A DNA stretch of 64,000 bases from Spiroplasma endosymbiont of Cantharis nigra (GCF_964019925.1 NZ_OZ026470.1:372001-436000), one strand, 5' to 3'; shown: positions 32,091-44,514, numbered from the stretch's first letter. Notes: generated by a model from the letters alone, not told the origin. Program-made: numbers and translations.

Positions 32091-33542
32091 ATGAAATGAG
32101 AAAAATATAGTTTAATTAATGAAAGTCATTTAAATTTATTTAAAAAATATCATAATAAAAAACAAAAAAATTGATACAACAATCAATTTCATTTAGCAGG
32201 TTATTGTGGATCAACAAATGATCCAAATGGATTAGTATATTATAAGGGACAATATTTTATTTTTATGCAAAATTGTCCTTTTAGTATTCAACATTATAAT
32301 AAGTCATGAGCATTATATACAACAAAAGATTTTATTAATTATGTTTATGAGGGTTTAACTTTAATTCCTTCAACTGATTATGATAAAAATGGAGTTTTTT
32401 CAGGTAGTGCAAGAGTCAATAAAAATGGAGAAATAGAAATCTATTACACAGGTAATGTTAAGTTTAATGATTTAGAAAGAACAAGTTATACTTTAAAAGC
32501 TTTAATTGATTTAAAAGAAAAAATTATAACTAAGGAATTACTATTTGAATGTGACTTAAAAAAATACACTGGTCATTTTAGAGACCCAGTTGTTTTTGAA
32601 AACAATAACAAATTATTTATGTTGAATGGTGCTCAAACTTTAGATAAAAAGGGAGTACTAAATGTATATGAATTTATTAATGAATCTTGACAATGAACTA
32701 AGGACATAATAGTTGATGAAAAGGATGAACAAAATTCTTATATGGTTGAATGTCCAAATTTTTTTAAAATAGAAAATAAAGAGTATATTATGGCTTGTTT
32801 AGAGCAAGATGCCTCTTTAAAAGATGGAAGTCACTTTGTTAAATATAGAGAAGTTAAATTTGATAGCAAAGCAAATTTTAAATTTAAATCAAGTTTTAAT
32901 AAAATAGATTTAGGTTTTGATTTTTATGCTCCTCAAATATTTTCAAATACTGATGATAGAATTATTATGTTGGGTTGACTAGGAAATTCAAAATCTAATC
33001 CATTTCCAAAAGAACTAAAAACTTGAAGTAATCATTTAACTATACCAAGACAGTTAACTTTAAAAAATAATATAATTACTCAATTACCAATTAAAGAATT
33101 AGAAAAATTAAGATTAAATAAAATTTCTTTAAAAAATAATAGTTTTTATTATGAAAATGGTTTAGTAGAACTTAAGGCCAATAAAATTTTAAATAATGAT
33201 TTTGAAATTTTAATTAAAAATAAAAATAAAAATGTAGTTCTTAAAAATAAAAATAATATTTTTTCAATAGATAGAAGTCTAATGGATTATAATGATGAAT
33301 TAAATTTACCTTCAAAATTAAATTTTGATAACTTAAAAATTAATACTCTGAGAATTTTAATTGATAGAAGCTGTTTAGAAATATTTATTAATGAAGGGGA
33401 ACAAGTTATCTCTTTAAGATTTTTTATTAAAAACCATAATCAAATAGTAACAAACTTAAAAGAAGTAGATGTAATACAACTTGATTCAAATAAATATATT
33501 TGAAATAATATAATTTTTAAAAATGAATTAAAGGAAAAATAA
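32091..33542 (+). CDS. GH32 glycoside hydrolase (sucrose-6-phosphate hydrolase-like)
   Basis: This 483-residue enzyme of the invertase family has the nucleophile Asp in STNDPNG (D44), the transition-state Asp in FRDP and the acid/base Glu in MVECPNFF. A C-terminal beta-sandwich is present (about 350-483, DRSCLEIFINEGE). It should cleave sucrose-6-P from the PTS to glucose-6-P and fructose, which the next gene can phosphorylate. The usual WMNDPNG is STNDPNG here. Adjacent gene spacing of 2 nt on both sides indicates one operon. Confidence 0.92.
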
Positions 33543-33544
33543 AT

Positions 33545-34462
33545 ATGAAAAAAATAATTTCAATAGGTGAAGTTTTAATGGATGTCTATTCTCATGGCAA
33601 AAATATTCAAAGTGAAGTAGGTGGAGCAAGTTTTAATGTTGCATGTTCAATTGCAGCTTTAAAAAATAACGAAAGTTACTTTATGGGAAGCTTAGGAAAT
33701 GATGAGTATAAACAAGAAATAGAGCTGTTAATAAAAAAATTTGATATTAAAAGAGATTTTATTCAAAATTCAAAGCTGCCAACAACAATTGCAAAAGTTA
33801 CACTAGATGAAAATAGAGAAAGGTTTTTTGAATTTATTAGAAATAGCGATGCTGATTTCTCACTATCTAAATTTGATGAAAAGAAATTAATGGAAATTGA
33901 TTTTATTCATTTCGGTAGTGCTACTGCCTTTTTATCAGGAAATTTAAATAAATCTTATTGAGATTTATTTAAATTTGCCAATGAAAATAAAATCAGTTTT
34001 TGTTTTGATCCAAATTTTAGAGATAAACTTTGAACTACTAAAAAAGAAATTGCTACATTTAAAAGTTTGTGTAGTAAATTTTTGGAGAAAGCAAATTTAA
34101 TTAAATTAAGTGATGAGGAATTATTTTTATTAACTCAAATTAATAATGAAACTGAAGCATTAAAAAATTTAATGAATAATAATCCCAAAAGTTTAATTTG
34201 TATAACAAGAGGTAGCAAAGATACAATGTGTGGTTGAAAAAATGAAATTATTTTTGTAAGTACTATAAAATCTGATATTGTAGAAGATACAACAGGAGCG
34301 GGTGATGCTTTTATATCTTTTTTAATAAATGATTACGTTACAGAAAAAATATGTAGTGATTCATCAAAAGAAAAAATTATTGAGATAGTTTCTAAAGCTA
34401 ATGGTTTTGCAAATAAGGCAGTTAGATACATTGGAGCACTAGCATTTCTAGAAAAGCTATAA
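33545..34462 (+). CDS. PfkB-family fructokinase
   Basis: This 305-residue sugar kinase has the N-terminal motif GGASFNVACSIAAL and the C-terminal PfkB signature DTTGAGDAF with catalytic Asp (about residue 255). Its position right after GH32 fits phosphorylation of the fructose set free from sucrose-6-P, giving fructose-6-P. AAGGA precedes the ATG, 2 nt after the GH32 stop. Specificity is inferred from context. Confidence 0.9.
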
Positions 34463-34504
34463 GAATAATTTTTACTAAAGATAGTATTAAAAGGAAAATT
34501 TAAA

Positions 34505-34990
34505 ATGATAAATATAATTTTTAGTTCAAGATTAATTTTAAGAAAAGTTAATTTAGAAGATGCTTCTGATATGTTTGAATATGCTTCAAATTCAGAAAAT
34601 ATAAAATATGTAGAGTTTGAAAAACATAAGTCAGTTGAAGATACAAAGCTGAATATAAAAAATTATTTTCTAAGAAACTCTGAAAATAAATTTGCAATAG
34701 TTTTGAAAGAAAATAATAAAATGATTGGCACAATAGAGTTCAGAATTAATGGTAATGAAGCAAATTTTGGATGAATTATTAATAAAGATTATTGATCAAA
34801 TGGTTTTTGTACTGAAGCTGCTAAAGAGTTAATAAAAATTTATAATGAAAAATATAACATTAGTTTATTTTCAACTTTAGTTATGCCAGAGAATTTAGCT
34901 TCAAAAAGGGTTCTTGACAAACTTGGATTTAAATACGAAAAAAATCTAATTAAAAAATTTACTTATGAAAAGTATATTTTAAAGTTCTAA
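34505..34990 (+). CDS. GNAT-family N-acetyltransferase (RimJ/RimL-like)
   Basis: This 161-residue protein has the RimJ/RimL pattern: SSRLILRKVNLEDASDMFEY at the start, WIINKDYWSNGFCTEAAKELI (the acetyl-CoA loop region), and NLASKRVLDKLGFKYE at the end. The family acetylates N-terminal or small amines. AAAGGAAAA is upstream. It ends just before the convergent formylglycine-generating enzyme gene. Substrate unknown. Confidence 0.87.
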
Positions 34991-35014
34991 AAAAATTATA
35001 ATTGAATTATTTTA

Positions 35015-35869
35015 TTAGATATCTTTTACACATCTAAAACCCATATTACCAGCAGTTGATCTTGGTGCAGTTCCATTTCTAGAATATACTTTATATCTTT
35101 TACAAAAACCATCATGACATAAGTATGAACCACCCCTTATGGCATAATCTTTATTTTCATTAATTTCTAAATTAGATATTTCATTAGTTTTCTTTTTTTG
35201 AAAATATTCTAAGGAAACATTTTTTGCATTTATACATCATTCTCAAATATTTCCTAACATTTGATAAACTCCATAACCATTTGGTTCAAAACTTTTTGCT
35301 GGAGCTAAATCTAAGAAACCATCTTCTAATGTATTCCCAAACGGAAAGTCTCCATTTCAAATATTTAAATTATGCTTATTATTTTGTTTTAATTCATTTC
35401 CTCAACTAAATTTATTTTGTATTAAACCACCTCGAGCTGCATATTCTCATTCCGCTTCGGTTGGCAATCTTTTTCCAGATCATTTGCAATATTCAATAGC
35501 GTCATATAATGAAACATGAACAACGGGGTAGTTCATTTTATTTATAATATTTGATTTAGGACCTTGAGGGTGTTTTCAATTTGCACCAGGAACATCAAAT
35601 CAAATACCCATTAAATCTGCTTTTTGATATTTAAGTCTTTCTTCTTTATTTAACAAAGCTGCAAATACAAATGAATTACCAAATTTTTCTGCTTCAGTTA
35701 TATAGTTAGTTTCATTAATAAATTTTTGAAATTCTTCATTTGTGACAGAAGTTTCATCGATATAAAAGCCATTAATCTCTATAAGAGTAGGAGGGCCTTC
35801 TTTATCATAAATAAAACCATCTTCAGATTCACTTCCCATTAAAAACTTACCACTTTTTATTAAAATCAT
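35015..35869 (-). CDS. Formylglycine-generating enzyme (sulfatase-modifying factor)
   Basis: This 284-residue protein belongs to the FGE/SUMF1 family, which oxidises a Cys of sulfatases to formylglycine. Visible motifs are GKFLMGSESEDG, ETSVTNEEFQKFI, YPVVHVSLYDAIEYCKWSGK, RLPTEAEWEYAARGG and, near the C-terminus, GGSYLCHDGFCKRY with the active-site cysteines C251 and C256, then MGFRCV. GGAGG precedes the ATG. No signal peptide is seen, so it acts in the cytoplasm. It is divergent from a TauE-type permease and a sulfatase that has the matching target motif. Functional pairing is strongly suggested. Confidence 0.92.
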
Positions 35870-35948
35870 AATTCCTCCATTAATATAATTATAGAATTTT
35901 TTCCAAAAAATGCAATTATTATTGTAAAATTTATTTGGAGATATAAAA

Positions 35949-36779
35949 ATGGGAATTACATTACTATGATTATCTATTATTGTTTTATTGATCTCAATAT
36001 TGGGATCAATTTCAGGAGTTGGAGGAGGGGTACTTTATGTTCCCTTATTTCTAGTATTCTTAAATGATGAATTGAATGAGATAAAATATATATCTACATT
36101 TTTAGTATTTTTAGGTTCCTTTATGAACGTTGCAATTGAAATAGTAAAAAAAAGACTTAACTATAAAATTTTATTAGTAGGAGTCGTCTTTTCAACAATT
36201 TCTATTTTAATTGGAAATGTAATATCTAAAAGTATTAATTCAGATGCTGTAATTAAAATTATTGTAGCAGTAACATTAATTATTGTAACTTTTATGTTAA
36301 TTTATTCAGAATATTTCTTAAAAGTAAAAGATAATAGTCAAAAGCAATATAAGCTTAATAAAAACTTTTACATAATAAATAATGAGGGTGATAAAATTAA
36401 TATTATTTTATTATCTTTAATTTCATTTATTGGTGGAATTATAACATCTTTAACTGGAATGGGTGGTGGTCCTATAATAATGCCTCTACTTATAATTATT
36501 TTTTCTTTAAAAATTAGTTCTGCAGCACCAATTTCACATTCTTTAATCATGGTTTCATCATTTATCTCTTTAATCTTAAATCCAATATCTATGGGTTATA
36601 ATCCATGAGTTGTTAAAGAGATTTGAGTCAAGAATTTAGTTTTTGCTATACCAGTTATACTTGGTTTTATTGCAGCTATATATTTAAAAAAAGTTATTAA
36701 AAAAGAAATTTATATTAAGTGACTATTAATAATTGTCATTTGAATTTCTATCATAAAAATAATTTTAGATTTAATTTAA
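35949..36779 (+). CDS. TauE/SafE-family permease (probable sulfite/sulfate-anion exporter)
   Basis: This 276-residue membrane protein has eight predicted helices and the family's duplicated glycine motif: ISGVGGGVLYVPL near residue 22 and LTGMGGGPIIMPLL near residue 172. TauE/SafE members move sulfite, sulfoacetate or other organic sulfur anions. It sits between the FGE gene and the sulfatase, which suggests it removes the sulfate released in the cytoplasm. TTGGAG is 9 nt before the ATG. Substrate inferred from context. Confidence 0.85.
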
Positions 36780-36861
36780 ATAAAATTTATTACATTGAAT
36801 TCATTTTCATAGTAATAATTCCAAAAATGTATATTAATTTTGGAATATTTACTATATTATA

Positions 36862-36887
36862 TTTGTAGGCTACTATTAGTCTACAAA
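36862..36887 (+). promoter_or_regulatory. Inverted repeat before the sulfatase, candidate operator
   Basis: TTTGTAG-N12-CTACAAA lies between a TATATT-like -10 (about 36854) and the ribosome site AAAGGAG. It could be an operator or a hairpin next to the Shine-Dalgarno. Confidence 0.4.
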
Positions 36888-36896
36888 GGAGAAAAA

Positions 36897-38435
36897 ATGA
36901 GAGCAGTTATATTAATGTTTGATACTTTAACAAGAAAGTATTTACCTAATTATGGTAATGATTGAGTTCATGCACCAAATTTTAAAAGACTAGGCGAAAG
37001 AACAATGACATTTGATAATTTTTATGCAGGAAGCATGCCATGTATGCCTGCAAGAAGAGAAATACATACGGGAAGATATAATTTTTTACATAGAGATTGA
37101 GGTCAATTAGAACCTTTTGATAACTCAGTATTTGAGCATTTAAAAAATAGTGATATTTATACACACTTAACAACAGATCATTGACATTACTGAGAAGATG
37201 GTGGAGGAACTTATCATACAAGATATAATACTTGAGAAGGATTTAGAGGTCAAGAATATGATCAATGAATTCCTGCAGCATATGGTAAAAATCACGAACA
37301 ACCTCATAAAAATAATATAAATACTTTTTTTGACCCAAAAACTAGACCAGAGAAATATAATTTTTTGAAATATGGAAAATCTAATTTAGCACATTTAACG
37401 CAAGATGATACAAGTTATCCTAGTGTACAAACAATGTTATCAGGAATTGAGTTTTTAAAAGGTCATAAGGATTTAGATGATTGGTTACTACAAATTGAGT
37501 GTTTTGACCCTCATGAACCGTTTGTAACTCCTCAAAAATATCGAGATATTTATGATGCCAAATATACAGACAATATTCCTAATTGACCTAAATATAGTCA
37601 CTATGATGAAGAAAAAGATGCAGAAACAGTTAAGAAACTTCAAATAGAATATGCTGCATTAATTTCAATGATAGATGTTTATTTAGGAAAAATTTTAGAT
37701 TACTTTGATGAAAATGATTTATGAAAAGACACAATGTTAATTGTAAATACAGATCATGGGTTCTTAACTGGTGAACATAACTTTGTTGGTAAAACAGCAG
37801 CACCTTGATATGATGAATTAATTCATACGCCATTCTTTTTACACATTCCAGAATTTTCAAATATGGATGGAAAAAGATTTGACAAGTTATGTCAAACAAT
37901 TGATATAGCTCCAACTTTATTGGATTATTTCAAGTTGGAAAATAATTTTGATCAAGATGGAAATTCAATTTATGAAGCTCTAAAAAAAGATCAGAACAAT
38001 CACAAAGAAATTTTATTTGGAAATAATGGTGGTCATGTAAATATATATGATGGAAAATATGTTTTTATGAAAGCATCTAAAAGTGAAGCAAATTTCCCAA
38101 ATACTCAGTATACTTTAAATTTTAATTTTATGAAGGGGTTCTTACCAAGTTTCTTTTTAAATAATATGGAGTATGTAAAGGGAACACGATATTCAAATGG
38201 AATGCCAATGATGAAATATAATTTACAAGAATTTCCTATGACACCAAATTCATTTAAATATGGGGATTTATTATTTGACTTAGAAAAAGATCCAAAGCAA
38301 TTAAATCCATTAAAAGATAAAAAAATTGAATTAATGATGATTAAAAAATTAATTAAAAAAATGAAATCTGTTGATACACCTCCAGAGGTTTATGAAAGAA
38401 TTGGTTTAACAGAAGAGGCATTAAAAATAGATTAA
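36897..38435 (+). CDS. Cys-type (formylglycine-dependent) sulfatase, cytoplasmic
   Basis: This 512-residue alkaline-phosphatase-fold sulfatase has metal Asp in MFDTLTR (D9) and the FGly motif C-x-P-x-R as GSMPCMPARREIHTGR, with C49 as the residue to be oxidised. Second metal residues are in VNTDHGFLTGEHNF near residue 286. HWHYWEDGGGTYHTRY resembles a subgroup of Firmicute sulfatases. No signal peptide is present, so the substrate must be inside the cell. An FGE lies divergently and a PTS permease follows 38 nt later, so a sulfated sugar taken up by the PTS is the likely substrate. Exact substrate cannot be told. Confidence 0.92.
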
Positions 38436-38473
38436 TATTCCTATAATAAATAAAACTTTGAAAGGAATTATTT

Positions 38474-41122
38474 ATGCACAAAAAAGTTTTAAATGTATAT
38501 GCTATTTGCGATGGTGTTATAGACATAATAGAAAATATTGATGATAATGTTTTTAAAAATAATTTATTAGGAACAGGTTATTTCATATCTGCTACATCTA
38601 ATGAAATTCATAATCCAATTGAAAATGCTAATATTGATTTGGTTTTTGAAACAAAACATGGTTTATTTTTAAAGCAGGAAAATTTGGATTCTTCTATTAT
38701 GATAAATATGTGTCTTGACTTTAAAAAAGAAGATAGTAAATATTTTAATATTGCAAAAGAGCAAAATGAAAAAATAAAAAACTTTGAGAAATTAGCAGAA
38801 GTAAATGTAGATTATTTAAAAGTAGTCCATAAAAATACTAATATTGCTGTTTTAATTAATGATGAATCTAATAAAATGAATTGAATTTTTCAACCTTATT
38901 TTGCAGGAGCAACAAAGGTTAAAAAAAATGACCTAATAGGTACTTTTGAATCAATTTTAGAAAGTGAAAAAGATATTAAAGCTGATGAATACTTTAAAAC
39001 TAGTTCAAATTGAGAACTGATTGCAAGACAAATAATTGAACTTGTTGGAAGAAAAGCAAATTATAGTAATTCTTACAATTGTTCAACTCGTCTTAGATTT
39101 AAAATAAAGGATAAAACTCTTGTAGATATTGATTCACTTCAAAAAATCAAACAAGTAAAGGGAGTTGTTTGAAAAAATAATGAACTGCAATTAATTTTAG
39201 GCAAAAGTGTTTATAAATTATATACAGGTTTAAAAAAACTGGAAGATTCTGGAGAATTCGATTTGTTGGCAAATAGAAAAATGTCTCTTGGAAAGAGAAT
39301 GTTAGTTGCTCTTTCTTCAATCATGATTCCATTAATTCCAATATTAATTGGAGCTGGAATTATAATGGCATTTGTTGGTATATTACAAATAACAAAGTTA
39401 ATGCCAGATATAGTTTTAAAAATACCAGAAACAGGATTGAAACCAGGTCAAGAATATATTAGAGATACAAATGTAATGTGAGCAATGTTATATGTAATAG
39501 CTAATACGCCTTTGAGATTTATAGGTATATTAGCAGGAATAAGTGCTGCAAAATATTTTAAATTAAATATATTCTTAGGATTGTCGATTGGTTTAATTTT
39601 AGGTAGTCCTTTAATATTTGGAGATGGGGGACCAATAGGATTTGGTTATAGTTGAGATTTATTTAAAACTGGAATAAGTCCTGATGATTCTATTTGATAT
39701 GGTCTTTCTTCAATAAAAGTAATGCCTCAAGGAGCAAGGGTAATTGTTGTAATATTAGCAGTTTTAACTACAAAGAAAATTGAAAACTGAATTATAACAT
39801 GAGTGCCAAAATCTTTAGAATTAATTCTAAAGTCAGCTTTAACATTATTAATTGCAGCTCTAATAACATTCTTTATTATTGGACCGATTTGATATATTTT
39901 TGAGCAATTAATTGGTGTTGGTTTGAGGTTTGTTACTAAAACTCCACTTGGAATTGGTACTGGTATTTATGCTTTAATTTGACAGCCCTTAGTTATAGTA
40001 GGTATGCACTCAGCAGTTGCTCAAATTTCACAAATGCAGGTATTAACAGATGGGGTTAGTTACTTAACACCTGGTGCAGAATTTTCTGTATGAGGACAAG
40101 TAGGAGCTGTTATTGCAGTTATCCTTATTTCTAAAAATAGTGCAACTAAAAGAGAAGCTCGTTCAACTGTAATTACTGGTTTCTTTGGTGTGCCTGCTCC
40201 AATTGTTTATGGAATTAACTTACCTAAAGTAAGACCTTTCATTGCAGGAACTCTAGGAGCATTCTTTGCGGGTTGTTTCAGTAATATATTAAGTGTTTCA
40301 CAAAGAGTTAATACGGGTTTAGGAGTATTTTCCTTCTTTGGATTTTTCTCAAACCCAATAAATCCAGAAATTGTAACTGTTGAGTTAGTACCCAATACTT
40401 TGAATGGTCTATATAATATATTATGCTGTGTGATGGCAACTGGATTAGCATTAATGTTTACAATATTTATGTATAAAGAAAGAGTTCTTGAAAATAATAT
40501 TCTTAAAAAAAATAATGCAAAAGTTATTAAAATAATTAACTTATCAAATTTTAATTTAACTTCTGAAGACAAACTAAAAGTAACAAATATTTTAAGAGCA
40601 GAAGAAAACTTTTTTACAAAAGAAGAAATTATTAAAATTAAAAAACTTGAAAAATTATTAATTGAAAGTTTAAAATATAAAATTGAATTAGAGATTATTT
40701 TTGATAAAGAAAATAAAATTAAGGATAGATTATTTCAACAAGGATGTAATTTGATTAATAAAAATAAACCTTTAAAAGCTAAAACAATTATGGAAAAACA
40801 TAAAGATATTTATTTTTTAAAGAAAAAAGAAACACTACAAAATAAAATCCAGCAGTTAGATATCAAAATGACTGATAAATTAAAATGATTAGATGAACTT
40901 ATTAAGACTAAAGAAAATGTAGTACTAAGTAATTTTAAATTATTAGAAGATTACTTATCAGAAGATAATCTTTATTCAATAAAATTACTATATAAAAATG
41001 CTTTAAATGATTTAAAAATAACTTATAAATTACAAAAACCAGTTGATACTAAAATTACTTTAAATAGTATTATAAAAAAAATCTCACAGGAAAATAATTT
41101 AAATAAAAAATTAACAAAATAA
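38474..41122 (+). CDS. PTS glucoside-family permease with EIIA-like, EIIB, EIIC and C-terminal tail; EIIA His lost
   Basis: The protein has 882 residues. The N-terminal EIIA-like domain keeps the first His (TKHGLFL, H62), but the phospho-acceptor position reads SIMINMCLDF, with N78 where active domains have His. EIIB keeps its Cys in YNCSTRLRFKI. EIIC has about ten helices (GFFGVPAPIVYGINLPKVRP), and a coiled-coil tail of about 230 residues follows. It must receive phosphate from another EIIA. It directly follows the sulfatase and is followed by a ROK protein, so it probably imports the sulfated or desulfated glycoside of this locus. GAAAGGA precedes the ATG. Confidence 0.9.
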
Positions 41123-41158
41123 TTAAATAGTATTTGAGAAAGATAGGACAATTAGTTT

Positions 41159-42130
41159 ATGAAAAATATAAATTACTTATATGATATTGGAGGATTAAGT
41201 ACCAAAAAAATTGTTATGGATCATAACAATAAAATAATATCAGAGGATATAATTTCTTATGATGATACTAAAAAACCAAATGCATGACAATTAGATGCAA
41301 ACTATGTTTTTAGTTTAATAAAAAATGATTTACCAAAAGATATTAAAATAAATTTAGGAATTAGTATTCCTGGAATTATTGATTCAATTAATTATAAAAT
41401 ATTATCTGAATCTGCATTAACAAATATTAAAGAAATTAATTTAAAAGATTTTTTTAGTGACTTAAAAAATATAGAAGTATTTGAAATAGAAAATGATGCC
41501 AAGGCTGCAGCTTATGGAGAATATTATTTTGGTCAAAAGCAAAAATACAAAAATATGCTTCATGTAACTGTTGGAACAGGTCTTGGTGGAGGAATTATTA
41601 TTGATGGTAAAATTTACAAAGGTTTTAAAGGAGGAGCTGGTGAATTATCAAAGCTATTTGCAAATTTTGATTCTGAGAACATTAATTTAGTTGTTCAAAG
41701 TACTTCAACAGGTGCAAATTTAAAAAGATATGCGGACTCAATTGAATTAGGAGAACTTTCAGAAATTGAAGATGTTGTAACAGCTAAAGCAAAAAATAAT
41801 TTTAGAATGAAAAAAATAACTGATGGTAAATCATTTATGAAACTAGTTGAAGAAAATGAACCAATAGCTGTTAAAGTTTTTGATATATGAACAACAAGCT
41901 TAACTAAGTATTTAGTTTCTTTAAATTTTTTGATGGATTTTGAAGCAATAACTATTGGAGGGGGAATAAGTTCTAATAGTAAATTTTTGGATACGATAAT
42001 TAAAAAAGCTGATAATTATATTATTTTATTTAAAAATTTTTCTCCAATTGAAAATATAAATATAATAAAAAGTAATTTAGAAAATAAGGCTGGATGTTAT
42101 GGTATTTTAGCCAAATTAATAAAAGAGTAA
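41159..42130 (+). CDS. ROK-family protein (sugar kinase)
   Basis: This 323-residue protein has an ATP-binding start YDIGGLSTKKIV, where the usual DIGGT carries Leu. It also has LGISIPGIID, the catalytic-region ENDAKAAAYGE, the VGTGLGGGIIIDGKIYKG loop and ITIGGGISSN near the end. The ROK zinc motif CxCGxxGC is absent, as in beta-glucoside-kinase-like mollicute members. It may phosphorylate the free sugar left after glycoside cleavage. It follows the sulfatase-linked PTS by 36 nt. A terminator follows. Confidence 0.87.
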
Positions 42131-42161
42131 TTTATCAAAATTTAAATATATTATTGATTAG

Positions 42162-42188
42162 AAACCTTATTTAATATGAGGTTTTTTT
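42162..42188 (+). terminator. Hairpin terminator
   Basis: AAACCT(T) pairs with (G)AGGTTT, followed by TTTT. It closes the sulfatase/PTS/ROK unit. Confidence 0.7.
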
Positions 42189-42325
42189 CATTTAATAGTT
42201 TATACTATAAAATTTATTATTTTTTTATATAAATTGAAAGTATAAAAGTGTTTATATTATTTATTTTATTTTCAACTTTTTTCTATAAGTTGATTTTTTA
42301 TTTTTATTTGAGAGTATTAACTCAC

Positions 42326-42350
42326 AACTAAACAAAAAAGTTTAGTTTTT
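42326..42350 (+). promoter_or_regulatory. Hairpin in the nrdD leader
   Basis: AACTAAAC (42326-42333) pairs with GTTTAGTT (42340-42347) and is followed by TTT. It lies 41 nt before nrdD and could be an attenuator-like terminator or regulator site. Confidence 0.4.
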
Positions 42351-42390
42351 AAATTTTAAAAATGATATATATTTAAAAGGGGTATATTAT

Positions 42391-44514
42391 ATGAAAGAAA
42401 ATAAAAGTTCTTGTAAAAATATTACTATAGAATTTAATCAAGTAATTTCAACAATAAATAATGATATTAAAAATGAAAATGCAAATATGAATGGTGATAC
42501 ACCAAGTGGTAAAATGATGAAATTTGCTTCAATATCAGCAAAAAATTTTGCATTGGAAAATTTAGTTAAGTTAAAGCATGCAGAGTTACATAAAAGTTCA
42601 TTAATTCATATTCATGATTTGGATTATTATGCTACAAAATCAGCAACTTGTGTTCAATATAATATTGAGGAAATATTTAATAATGGTTTTAAAACAAAAA
42701 ATGGTTTGATTAAAGAACCTCAATCAATTGGCGTATATGCTGAGTTAGCATCAATTATTTTTCAAACGGCGCAAAATGAAATGCATGGAGGACAATCAAT
42801 TCCAGCTTTTGATTATTTTATGGCTCCAGGAGTAAATAAAACTTTTAGAAAAATTCTTTTAGAAAAATTAAAGAACTTCTTATTTTTTTTAAACATAGAT
42901 TTTGATAAAAATAAAATAAATGATATAAAGAAAGATGAAAGTATAAAGTTTAAAAATTTAAAAAGAGAAATGCTTAATTTATATTTACCAAAAATTAATA
43001 TCTCCCAAAAAGATTTTGATAAAATAAATCAATTAACAATTAAAGAGACAATTAGAGAAACTAATCAAGCAATGGAAGGTTTTATTTATAATCTAAATAC
43101 TCAACATTCAAGAGGGGGCAATCAAGTTGTTTTTTCTTCAATAAATTTAGGAACTGATACTTCAAATGAGGGAAGACAAGTTACAAAATCATTATTTAAA
43201 GCTTTAGAAAAAGGATTAGGAAATGGTGAAACCTCAATTTTTCCAATAGTTATTTTTAAAGTTAAGGATTTAGTAAACTTTCAAGAAGAAGATTACAAAA
43301 AAGCAATGAATCAAAGTCAGGAAGAATGATTCAATGAAAGTAATATTTGAAATGTCAAAAACTTTGATTTATTTTTAGAAGCAATTAAAACAACGGGTAA
43401 AAGATTATTTCCAAATTTTATGTTTTTAGATCAAAAATATAATCAACATCAGTTATGAAATGAAAATGATAGTAAATCTTGATATTATGAACCAGCAACA
43501 ATGGGATGTCGTACAAGAGTTTTTGAAAATATTAATGGTGAGAAAACATCAGTTGGGCGAGGGAATTTAAGTTTTACTTCATTAAATTTACCTTATATAG
43601 CATTAGAACTTTTAGAAAAAGAAGGTTTTTTTAAAAATGAAATAATTAATTACTCTAAAATTAATTCTTCAAAAATAAAAACATTATTTTTAGAAAGGGT
43701 TAAATATTATAGTCAAGAAATTTGCAATCAATTAAAAATTCGATATGATTATCAAATAACAGCTATTGCAAAAGAATTTCCATTTCTAATGAGCAATAAT
43801 ATTTTATCTGGGGGAATTAATTTAAAATCACAAGATTTTGTAGAAGATGTTTTTAAGCAAGGAACGTTAACAATTGGATTTGTTGGTTTGGCAGAAGCAT
43901 TAAAAGCACTGTTAAACTTCCACCATGGTGAAAATGACGAAGCACAAAAATTTGGATTAGAAATTATAGAAGTTATTAACAATGTTTCACTTATATGAAA
44001 AGAAAAAACTCACTTAAATTTCGGAGTTATAGCAACACCAGCAGAGTCAGTTGCAGGTAGAATGGCAAAGCAAACTAGAAAAGTTTTTGGCTTAGTATCT
44101 GGAGTTACTGACAGGGAATACTTTACAAATTCAAATCATATTCCAGTTTATTATAATATTAGTGCTATTGAAAAAATTAAAAGAGAAGCAGAATATCACC
44201 TATTAACTTTGGCTGGTAACATAAGTTATGTTGAATTAGATGGTGAAGCTAAAAAAAACTTACATGCTGTTCTTTCTATAATTAATGCAATGCGAATTCA
44301 TGGAACAAATTATGGAAGTTTAAATCATCCTGTAGATAGATGCAAAAAATGTAATTATACTTCTTTAATTCCCTTATATTGTCAAATGTGTAATAGTAAA
44401 GAAATTTCAAGAACTAGAAGAATTACAGGATATTTAGTTGGAGACTTAGAGTGTTGAAATAAAGGAAAGCAGGCTGAAGAATCAGAAAGAGTAAAGCATA
44501 AAATTAAAAATTAA
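42391..44514 (+). CDS. nrdD: Anaerobic (class III) ribonucleoside-triphosphate reductase
   Basis: This 707-residue glycyl radical enzyme makes deoxyribonucleotides without oxygen. It shows [11 protein letters not shown] and [10 protein letters not shown], the active-site cysteines, the C-terminal zinc site CKKCNYT...CQMCNS and the glycyl radical loop [10 protein letters not shown] with the radical Gly at about residue 680. It lacks a clear N-terminal ATP cone; the protein starts close to the catalytic domain, so dATP control may be absent. AAAGGGG precedes the ATG. The activase nrdG overlaps its stop codon. Class III enzymes are uncommon in mollicutes, which mostly use NrdEF. Confidence 0.93.

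Noticed and set aside
35224-35409. Plus-strand open frame opposite the FGE gene
   Set aside because: It lies fully within the FGE coding region, where all family motifs are on the minus strand.
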